This document shows positions 13,701-25,700 of a DNA stretch of 64,000 bases, one piece after another (the first letter of the stretch is position 1; each line of letters opens with the position of its first letter). The notes under the pieces were generated by a model. The model ran no database searches, was not told where the DNA came from, and saw nothing but the letters and a program-made list of their open reading frames with translations. The translations under genes and the position numbers were made by a program. The stretch spans positions 682,001-746,000 of the forward strand of contig NC_087258.1 in the NCBI RefSeq assembly GCF_037042905.1, written 5' to 3'. Source of the DNA: Lytechinus pictus (Eukaryota > Echinodermata > Echinoidea > Temnopleuroida > Toxopneustidae).

Positions 13701-16700
13701 GTACCAAAGGTTAATGCATCAATGCGAGATGTTGCTGACGTCGGTTGGTTTGTTTGTTCAGCTTCAGTATGTGCTCTTATTGAGGTAATGTGCGTTGGCT
13801 CTTGTGTCTGCTCTGTTTGACGGATTGACGTCATACGAGACACGGGGTCTAATGTAGTAAGAGTGACTCTTGTGTTTGATGATGTTGCCGCGGTTCCTTC
13901 ATCGGAAGTAGGTATCATGTCTGCGGTGGTAGCGCCATAAGCCGCGGTAAGCAGGGTACCAAATGTAACGTCAAAACTTGACATAGCTGACGTTGGTTGA
14001 TTCATTTCATCAGATTCCGTAGATGCGACTGAGGTAATAGGCACTGTCACTCGTGTCTGCTCTGTTTGAAGGACTGATGTCATACGGGACATGGGGTCTA
14101 ATGTAGAATGAGCGTCTCTGGTGTTTGATATCGCAGCGGTTACTTCATCAGCAGTAGGTCTTATGTCTGTGGTGGTAGCGTCATAAGCCGTTGTAAGCAA
14201 GGTACCAAATGTAACGTCAGTACGTGATGCTGTTGATAACGGTTGGTCAGTTTCATCAGATGTAGTATGTAACGCGAATGTGGAAGTGGATCCCAACACG
14301 TTTGTCTCGTCTGTTTGACGTACTGATGGTAAGGCACTTACATTATCATCGGTTCCTGATGACGTTACATCGATTTCGCCATCAGTTGACTGACTGGGAT
14401 TAAATGTAGTCCAGATTGTAGGGTCTGTGGCCTGTGTCTTTTCTGTGCCGAAACTCGTTGTGCTTCCGAAATCAGTGAGTTCTGGTGAACTAAGCTCTTC
14501 AGTCGCTGTACTTGACGTTTCACTCGCCAACAACTCAGAAAATGCATAAGTGCTGTCTCTAGCGGTTGTTAACGGAAATTCAGTGTCCCGTTCAGTTGTC
14601 CTATAACTGTATGTCGTAGAAGATACTGGAAGATAATAATTTGACAGGATCAAGTTAATGAGTCTATTGTTAGATTGTGGCTGCGTTGAACATGTATCAG
14701 AACCTTATTTCGCCTTACATATTTTTTTTTCTTTCGGTCTGTGCTTTTATTATCATTGCTATCATTATCTGCATTAATATGTGAGCCCGGACATTCCAAA
14801 ATCACTAAATAATTCTGAGACATGAACAATCTTTCAAGCACTTTTCATATATAGGAGAGATTTCAATACTGATAAAACTTAATGCCATTGGATGGTTTTA
14901 TTTTGACATGTAGGAAATCGGAGAGGGGGTTGATTCAGCTTCATTTGATCACCCAATCACGTGACATCCGCAGACTTGTGTTTGTTTGGGTGTTTTTTTT
15001 CTTTTTTTACAGAAATAATAATGCTAAATATGCTAATCCATGCATGAAGTATTACATAATTTCACTTTCATTCACTGTTGCATATAGCATGAATGGAAAA
15101 TATTCTTTGAATGCAGTTAACAACTCTCATTTGTTGCGCATTCCGATGGTTCTATACATTTTATTCTAATGGGGCATTGCAAAAAATTTGCGATCAATTG
15201 CAAGTCTATTTTCGTTCCCGAAATCAAGCATATACCATGCAATTAATTTCAAATTTGCGATTGATTTCTAATCTGCTCCATAAGACAAGGAGTGATTTGC
15301 TATAGTTAAAAGTGATCAATCAATTGTAAGATTGCAACAGAATATTTGCGATTGATTGCAAATATTTTCTTGCAACACCCCCTCCCCCCTATGTCTGATA
15401 AGTATATTGATATTATTTTTTAAAAAAGGTCATACGACCTGACGAACCTTCGCAAGTTGGAACGTTTGATGGATTCCATGTCCCGTCCCTGCATAACGAC
15501 GAGCTCGGTCCAATGAGAGTCGATCTATCCGGTATGGTGCAATTGAAATTGATGTTCTTTCCGTGAAGATAGTACGTGTCTGAAGATAGCCCTGTATCAC
15601 TCTCGGCATGAAGAATGTTGTCTGCGACGGACGGAGCGGTGCATGTTCCTGCAATTATGAAAGTGTGGATATTTCACATAAATCTGTGACGTCAATGTAG
15701 TAATTACAGTCCATTAAAAGTAGCAAAATCATTAATGCCTGAATTTTCCAATGGTTAGGACTGTCCTTATTTATTATTTCTCTCGGTAAAAACAGCAAAG
15801 AAGATATGAGAGTGGAATAGCTACCCCTTCATTCAATGCATGTTTGTGTTTGAAGCGTCCGCCCCATTCTTCCGATTTTCAAATGATTTTAAAAGAAATG
15901 ATTGATGGGTTTTAACATTCAATCGCAGGTTTTCTATATTGAAAAAAAGAATGCCCATGCTTAGTTTTCTGGTTTTCATTATTCACATCCATCACAATAT
16001 GCATAAAATTTACGCCAATATTGAACACGATGATTATTTTCCAAGAATAAATATGTGAATTATTTGTATCAAAATTATTAATTTAAAAGGGATAGAAATA
16101 ATCCATGTCCAACCATGCCTAATTGCACTTAAAGGGAAATGTATACCTCTAGAATTATCTCGAAAACGTATTCCGAACGAGTATGGAAGTTTGGGGGCTG
16201 ATCATGTTAAATTAATAGGACACAAATGGCATTTGTTACGTTATTGTATAGGTTTACTGACAATATTTAGGGGCAGCTGAAGCCGTCCAACCCCTCCCCC
16301 CCCCACCCCCCCCCCACCCTCCGCATTTGGTTTAGCAGCCCAATCATATACCGTGAATTAATTAATAAACGTACTGTAGCAGAATCGTTGAGATGGGTCA
16401 GGGTACCATCTCGAATCCCAACAGAATGTAAACCAGATCATAGGAGTTGAGATGGTGTTATTGCAGTAGAGAAGAAAACTATCACCGTGGATGAATTGGT
16501 TATCAAGCCGGGACTGCTGCGGGATCACGTAGATATCATCGTCCAGGATTGTAGGATAAGTTGTACAATCTGAAAATATGAGATGCAAATAAGAGAGGCA
16601 AGGAAACCTAATTTAGTAAAAGTTATAGACGATGAGCCCTTTATCCTCGTCAAATTCCAACTTTACACGATGTTTTTTTTGCTTTGTTTTGTTTTTTGTG

Positions 16701-19700
16701 AAAATATTTCAATCTTCGCATTGACATCTACTATCTTGTGACCATTATATTAATTGGTACACATTGGTGACACAACGCAAAATGAAAAGGAATAAACCTC
16801 ATTGTTAACCATTAACGACACGGTAAGAAATTTTTAATATTTCTTTCATAATGAGTGATCAATTGATTATATTGTATAAACGATACAAAACATGAAAGAA
16901 AGAAGCCTAGCTTACTCTCTCCATCGGGTGGAAGAGTGAAGTACTCTTGGGTGAAGATGGGCTTGGGTTCCGATGTGGTGACTGCCTCCGTTGTCCCAGC
17001 AACTAGAATAATTCAAAATGTAAATGACTGCTAAACAGTATTCGATCAATAAATACAGCTGAAAATCGTCTTACACGGTACTAAACGAACCCCGTATACA
17101 TGTGAAAATAAATGATCAACAGTGCGTACTTTTTTATTATAATTGAAATTCACCCCCCCCCCCTTCCCTTAAAAATATAAAAATGTTTGAAGACAACAGA
17201 ATCTTGATCAGCTATTCTTCTTGAGCACACACCAATCCCAAGAAATGATCGTTTAATTGTAAATATTTTTATTTCAATTTCAGACTACGGATCGGATACA
17301 TTTATGACTATAAAAAAAATTGGCAGAAAAATGCGCCAGTATGTTCGCAGATTTACGCATTGCTTTACTGTATGCACGACCAACGTTGCCAGAACTGGCA
17401 TAATTATGCTTTCTGGCATAATTTCGACCCTTTCAGCATAATTTGGGGCATAATAAGACTTTTTTAAGCAAAGAATCTGGCATAATAATAGCATATTTAG
17501 CATAATTTTGATATATTTGAAGATTGAAGACCTTTTTTTTTTTTTTTTGCTTGTAATTTTTTTTTTCTGGTACGAAATCCTTTATTTGTGATTAAAGACC
17601 TTTTTTTTTTTTTTTTTTTTTTTTTGCTTGTCAATTTTTTTTGGCGGACGGTTTTGCCCCCCCCCCCCCCCCGGCCCCCCCTTGTGGAAAATCCTAGGGT
17701 TGGCATAATTTTTCGCGATTTAGCATAATTTCGCTGCTCCTCTGGCATAATTGGAAAGGGTCACCAGCCGATATCAAAGTCGTTCGTAGCTTGCAAACAG
17801 TTTCATGAAGCACCCATCTTGAGTCAGATAGTTTTGATAACTTACACATGCAACTTGGTTGATCACCAGGAGTCCATGTCCCATCCACACAGGTCAGAAG
17901 AGAAGGCCCAGAGAGCACTCCTCGGTTACAGCTGAATGACAAGACTGAGTCGTGGGTATACTTGTTATCCCTGACTAGGCCTTTGGTCATAGTGAACATT
18001 AATGGTCCAGACGAAACTATTGCATCGCAAGGCGCTGTCAGAAGAAAATAGCGAACTTTGCATTATGCACAAATATTTTGTCTAAAAAAAACAGAAACGT
18101 AAAACTACAATCGGTGTTGAAAAAATAAACTACACCAATTTTAATAATAGTGAACACAATATTAATCGTCGGAGAGTGGCAAATTAGTATAAATTTAAGA
18201 ATTTTTTAATTACCTTTATAAAATTCGATTTTGGAAATTTATATCCCTATCAACCTTGCATATTTTGTCTTGAAACCCTTGCCATTCTAATGACACTCTT
18301 TACTTTGAAAATGATATAAATTTCCATTTGTTTTATTTGGTATAATACTGAAATACAATTTGTTTGTATATTCACTTTGTTTTCAAAGAAATATAATTTT
18401 GCCAGTTTCCGATTGTAGAATCGGGTGGTCCTTTACAGAGCCCATTTGTATAATGCGAATTAGACTCAGATTCAGATGTCAGCAGGATAATCAACATTTA
18501 CCATAACAAGCATTGTCTGATATATCTGGCTCCCACCTTCCCTCTGTACATACAGAAAAAGCTGTCCCTCTCGTGGCGTATGGTACAGGAGGGCAGTAGA
18601 GAAGTATGAGGTCATCTAACATGTATTCGACTTGAGACGGATCGATTCGGATATCCGGATCCAGATCGATAGGAATGGTGCACACTGGGTCTGGATATTA
18701 AAATAAAAAAAGAAAGGGGCCCGTATTCTGAAGTCAGGTTTAACTTAGACCATAGTTTAACTCTGTGCTAAAATTATGGGAAGCCAAAAGTCTCAAACTT
18801 TTTATTCAGTTGTATGTTTCTTATGTTCACTGTGCTCTTTCTTGATTCATCGATGGTGAAGACAATTATCTATTTACACTTCCTAGACAATTATCAATGA
18901 TTTGAGAGCCAAGTGAGCTGAAATATGATATCTCTACTGTTAGTGATTTATGTAATAATTGGTTATCCGTAAATGTTTACTCATTTATTGACAAAACATG
19001 CAGGCGCTTAAGACATGGCAATAACATTTTCTTCAAGAGCATGACAGTGCTTTCTTCATAAAAAATAATTTCCCCTGGGTGAGGATACGCATAGGGATGG
19101 AAGAAGATGCAAGTGGGATTCAGAAAAAAAAAAAAAAATGCAAATCGAGATACATGTATAGGAAAATGATAAAACGACAAAAAGGATGAGAGGGAAAAAA
19201 GAGGAAATAGACCAAAAATGTAAAATGTAAAGCATAATGTGCGCTTTTGCTATTGCATGAATATTTACTTATAAAGAATTAAAGATTACTAGTCCTCCTC
19301 CTCAATTTGTAATTCACGTCAATTTATGAATGAATTTGTCATATTAGGATTTGGAAGCTCTTCATCTTATTCTTTCTTTCTCTCCCAGGTGAAAATTTTT
19401 GCACTAAAAATTTGACAAAAGCATAATCAGTTCAAATGCTAAAACTAACAATGAACTAACAATGAACTAAAAATTGAGGAAATAGAATGAGAATTTACGT
19501 TGAGACATCCACCTAAATAAAACACGTTTGTTTGGTTACAAATCCCTCTCAATCTTACACCTACCCCCCTAAAAATATTAATAACTTTCCTACCTTTTCG
19601 CCAGTTATTTATTTTTTTTCTGGCGAATAGCGCAGTAGAAAAGGATACATATAAAGAAAAAAAAGACAGGTTGACCTTATATTTTTATTTACAGCAAACA

Positions 19701-22700
19701 TACTTATGGGGCGCTTACCCTGGTGAGCATCAACATTAAAATATTTGAAAAAGATGTATAAATAACAGGGGCCGCTGAGCGTTTTTAATAATGGAGGGGT
19801 TGAGCTGAATGTGGGAGGGAGTGATCCGGCCCCCCAAAATCACAAATTTATGGACTTCGTGTTTTTGTATACGTTTGCTGATTGGGGGGGGGGGGTGGAC
19901 TGACCCCCCCCCCTACCGACTCCAACGCCTCTGTACTGTTTAATTGAACGATTAAAAGATAGAGACAAAACGTGATACAAATCTTTCATGATTTATTTAT
20001 TACTTTTGTTTTCAGTTGTGAAAACCCCCAGAACGTTTAAAAAAATAATAAAATGAAAGAACAGAATAAAACACTTATAATTTAGATGCTATAATTACAA
20101 TAGATGAAAATAATTTACTTTCTCTCATTGTGACGAACAGTAATCGGTAGCATGGCTATTTTGGAGGAAAAAGGGAGATAGATAAATGAAACGTAGAACG
20201 AGATGAGGAGAGCGTTGGGAGATGTGATTTCAGATCTACTATTTGAGTCACATTTACCCCCTTCCCTCTTTGAAATTGCAACAGGAAAAAAAATAGAATA
20301 GTGGTGTGCAATCTTCAGGAACAAAATTATTTTTATTACAAACTATATTTTATGAAAAGAAGATACCGAAGGCGTTTTTTGTGAAACATTGAGGCAACCA
20401 TCTTAAGGCCCAGAAATCACGAAATAGTTTCGGACTTTTGTTGCGCAGCATCATCATCGTACTCGCAAGGGAATGTTCACCCTATTGTATTCATTCTGGA
20501 AAATAAAGGTAGTTGGTATGCTGTGATTTCACTAAAAACGAATTATCGTCATAATTATACACTTTGCAAATGATCTATATACAAGGAGGTAAAAGAGACC
20601 ATTCATGAGTAGCGTGACAATAGGCAATGAAAAGAGCACTATAGAGCAGACAAACAAAGCGGTATCGATCGAACCCGACCTGTCCGCGTGTGCTGATTGC
20701 CCTTACGCATTTTTGTACACAGTGCGTATTGACTTGGAAAAAAGCAAAGATTTGACAAAATAACACGACTTTTTCCTCGTAAATGTCTTAACTATTCTGT
20801 TGATTTGAGAAGCGAAACCTTTATTTCTAGAAAGAAAAATGTCTGATCTTTCATCTTTACATTTATTAAAAATCCTGAAAAGACATGTACATCAGTTTGG
20901 CGCATTTAGCAATTGATTCGGAAAACACCGCAACGGATCCAAATGCCAGCAATGTACCAAAACGGCTCCGCAGCAGGGAGAGGTATCCGGTTTCGCGGGC
21001 CCGCGACTTTAAACCTGAGTTTAAGTTAAACCCGAATTCAGAATACAGGCCAGAGATTTTAACTAAATCGGATAGGGACCCCCCCCCCCCCCCTTCCTCC
21101 AAAAAAGTGTAAAAAAAAAAAAAAAAAAAATCAGGGGCCCGTTTCATAAAGAGTTACAACTGTTGTAACTTTGCCATTATGGCAACTACCATTGGAAACC
21201 TTGATTCTGATTGGCTGATGAGCCCTGTTATCATAATAGTCCTATATGAAAGGGCCCCAGGTCGACTAATAAATCTCAAACTACCATTTTGTGAGTACCG
21301 TATACTGTGACATCCGGGTAACATCCAGTCCAGTCCCAACCAAATAAGCCAGTTCGCTATAGAAGAAGTTCGGCTCTTTATGTTTGGAATTATTATATTG
21401 GCACTTTGAACTGCCATTAGTATAAAATAGAACATATATTTTTTATTGAAATTGAAATGTTGTTTTATTTTGTATTTAGCTTATGTTATACTAGGTGTCT
21501 TGCGTTGATATTCGAAAGGCAAACAAACCTTTTTTTTATTATTGTACAAAAAAATACGTGTGATTGTGTTCTTATATCCGCTTTATATATATGCTTTCTT
21601 TGTACCTTCGCACGTTGGAAACTCTAGACCAACCCATGCTCCATCATTACAAGTGGGATTCGGCGTAGAGCTCAGTACTCGCCATGTAGTAGTACAAGAA
21701 AAAGCCAATGTGGTTCCGTGATCATACTGATCTTTGCTTTCTCCAGATGATGCATCTCCATGTGTTAGATAGGCTGGAACTCCTGGGGCAGAACAGGGGG
21801 CTGAAAAAGGGAACATAACATAATTATAGATGTCCTAAGTAATGGAACATGGCATGACTAAGAAACCACATACGACATAACCAAAGTTTATACAGATTAT
21901 GACTAACTTTCGTGATCAGAGATAATATAATACAGTGCACTATTCACTTGAAATATCTGTTTTGAATATAAAAAATATCACAAAGTTCAGTTTTTCAAAA
22001 GAATTACCACTATTCAATGTTAAATGACAAGTTCACCCCCCAAAAAAAAACATCATAGTGTGTATACAAATGAGGGGATTGATGACATCACCCACTCACT
22101 ATTTAGTTTGTATCTTATAATATGAAAAATGGAATGTTCCATTTTTCTCCTCATTAAGGGAAGTTCTATTCCTCCCTGAGCATGTGGAATTTTATGTTAC
22201 CATTTCATGGTTCAGTCAAGTTAGTCCTTAAGTATTGTAAAATTTGTAAAATCTTGAATATAGTATAATTGCATCTATAAAAAAGATATAAGGAGTAAGC
22301 GAAATCATCGACTTACATTTGCATGTCATTGAATTGTGCATACAACTACTTTGTGAAATATAAGTGAAAGTTTAAAATGTCATAACTTCCTAATTTAACA
22401 TCTGATTTTGATTGAATTTTCAGCGTTATGCTTGTTGCAATTTTCTCTATTGATTCAAATCAATATTTTTCTGGCCTCGGAGTGGACTTGACATTTAAGA
22501 AGCTTACTTAACCCTTGTTCATTACTACCGTCACTACTGACAATCCTTCTAATGTGTTGCGTCATCTTACCGTAACACGCGTTTGCAGAGAAATCTGGTA
22601 CCCATCCAAATTCTGTACACTGAGAGAATATTTCCCCAGAGAAGACATATGGAGGGGGTGGACAGTATAGGATGATGAAGTCATTTACGTCATATCGGTC

Positions 22701-25700
22701 CTTCCTCACACTTGGGTAAATGTCAGGGTCGAGCTCGACTGGCATTATGCAACCTAGGAATAAAAAGGGTATTTGCAACAGTCTTAATACAATTAAAACC
22801 AAATTATGTAAGAAACAAACCTCATTAATCACAGATGTACCAGTAATTAATATGGTGCAAGGTTTACAGTGTAAATGGTTTCATCTGCTCAAAATATCTG
22901 AAGACTTCATGTGATTGTACTTATTAAATTTAGTTGATTTTAATAATTATTCGCAGGGAGGACCGAATTAAATATTAATCAAATTAATTGCTGAAAAAAG
23001 CACGAAAAGGGAAACAAAGAAATCTATTAGATCACTAGGTCGGGCCAAGCATTTGATACAGTAGGAGCGTGGCTTTATAAAACCAAAAGTGTTCGCTTTG
23101 CTATTCAAAATACCATGGTAACGGGACTCAGCACCCAATCAAGATTTCCAGTTTTCACTCGTAATAAAACGGACCGTTATTTCTTCCAAGATATTGTAAA
23201 TGATATGAAAGTTTTCAAACAATGACTGTAAAACTGTCGTATCATACGAAGCTTATCATAATATACGAATGATACGAATGGTAACGATATCATTTTTTTT
23301 TCTTCTTCTCTTTTACCTTATTGAAACATCTTCTCATAATAAATTAACTTACCAACAAGGGCTGTTGTATGTTTTATGGTCGTTATAACAGGTTCAATAT
23401 TCTGATCGGTGGTCAACAGGACATCAGTGGTCATATTGGTTGTACGACTCGTGGCTGGTGCGGTCGATTGTCCATCGATTGTAGCAAGTAGTGCGTCATT
23501 GGTTGTTGATGTGTCTGTTGTCCCCGCTGTATTCTGTGTCGTTTGATCACTCAGTTTGTGAGTTGTTAACTGACTATTTTCATCAGTTGTCTTGGTTGTT
23601 TTAAAAGAGGATTCATCTGTTGTGATTTTAGGCGTTCCATCAGTTGTGAGAAAAGTGATAATATCAGTCAGTTTGTCAATGGTACTTTGAGTTATTTTGT
23701 CAGCTGTAGCCTGAATCAGTTCATCAGTCATAATTTGAGTCGTCCCGTCAATTGTAACATGAGTCATTCCATCAGACATTTTCTGAGTCGGTTCTTGGGT
23801 ACTGATTTGAGCCGTTTCATCAGTCGTGATATGAGTTGTTCCACTAGTTAGTTTGCTATTTGTACTCTCAGTCGTTTGATCGCTCGTGATCCGAGTCGAT
23901 TGATCAGTTGTCAGTTGTATACTTGTATCAGTTTCATCCGTCGTAATTTCAAACACTCCAGTAGTTGTAATCTTAGTCGTGTCCTTGGTATTGAATGTAG
24001 TCGTTCCATTAGTCGTCATTTTAGTTGTTTCACTCGTCTTTATTTGTGTGATGCTGTCAGTCAGTTTGTCAATTGATCCCTCAGTTGTGATCTGTGCAGT
24101 TTCGTCAGTTTTTACCTGAGTCAATTCATCGGTCAAAATATCTGTTGTCCCATCAGTTTTGATATGAGTCATCCTATCAGATGTGATCTCAGTCGGGTAT
24201 ATGAAACTGATTTGAGTCGTTGTATCAGACATTATTTCAGTGGTTCCTCCAATTAGCTTGTCATTTGTAGTCTGGACCGTTGTATCGGTTGTGATCTGAG
24301 TAATTTCGTTGGTAGTGATTCTAGTCGTTTCATCAGTCGTCATTTTAGTTGTTTCACCAGTTGTTATTTGAGTGATGATGTCAGTCAGTTTGTCAATCGA
24401 ACCCTCAGTTGTGATCTGTGCGGTTTCGCCAGTTGTCACCTGAGTCAATTCATCAGTCAAAATATGAGTTGTCCCATCAGTTTTGATATGTGTCATCCTA
24501 TCAGATGTGAACTCAGTCGGGTATATGAAACTGATTTGAGTCGTTGTATCAGACATTATTTCAGTGGTTCCTCCAATTATCTTGTCATTTGTAGTCTGGA
24601 CCGTTGTATCGGTTGTGATCTGAGTAATTTCGTTGGTAGTGATTCTAGTCGTTTCATCAGTCGTCATTTTAGTTGTTTCACCAGTTGTTATTTGAGTGAT
24701 GATGTCAGTCAGTTTGTCAATCGAACCCTCAGTTGTGATCTGTGCGGTTTCGCCAGTTGTCACCTGAGTCAATTCATCGGTCAAAATATGAGTCGTCTCA
24801 TCAGATCTAATATGAGTCATTCTATCAGATGTGGTCGCAGTCGGGTAATCGAAGCTGATCTGAGTCGCTTTAGCAGTCATTATGTCAGTGGTTCCTCCAA
24901 TTAGTATGTCATTTGTACTCTGAATCGTTGTATCGGCTGTTATCTTAGTCGATTCATAAGTAGTAACATGAGTCATTCTGTCGGACATTATCTGAGTCGG
25001 TTCTTGTGTACTAATTTGAGCCGTTTCATCAATCGTGATAAGAGTTGTTCCACTAGTTAGTTTGGTATTTGTACTCTCAGTCGTTTGATCGCTTGTCATC
25101 CGAGTCGATTGATCAGTTGTCAGTTGTATACTTGTACCAGTTTCATCTGTCGCAATTTCAAACATTCCAGTAGTTGTAATCTTATTCGTGTCCTTGGTAT
25201 TGAATGTAGTCGTTTCATCATTCGTCGTCTTAGTTGTTTCACCCGTTTTTATTTGAGTGATGCTGTCAGTCAGTTTGTCAATTGAACTATCAGTTCTGAG
25301 CTGTGTAGTTTCGTCGGTTATCACCTGAGTCAATTCATCGGTCGAAATTTGAGTCGTCCGATCAGTTTTGATATGAGTCATCCTATCAGATGTGAACTCA
25401 GTCGGGTATATGAAACTGATTTGAGTCGTTGTATCAGACATTATTTCAGTGGTTCCTCCAATTAGGTTGTCATTTGTAGTCTGAACCGTTGTATCGGTTG
25501 TGATCTGAGTCGATTCATCGGCGGTAATTTGAGTCATTCCATTAGTTGGGGTCTGAGTCGTTTCTTTGGTAGTGACTTTAGTCGTTTCATCAGTCGTCAT
25601 CTTAGTTGTTTCACCAGTTTTCATTTTAGTGATACTTTCAGTCAGATTGTCAGTTGTACTCATGGCCGTTTTATCGAATGTGATCTGTGTTGTTACGTCA

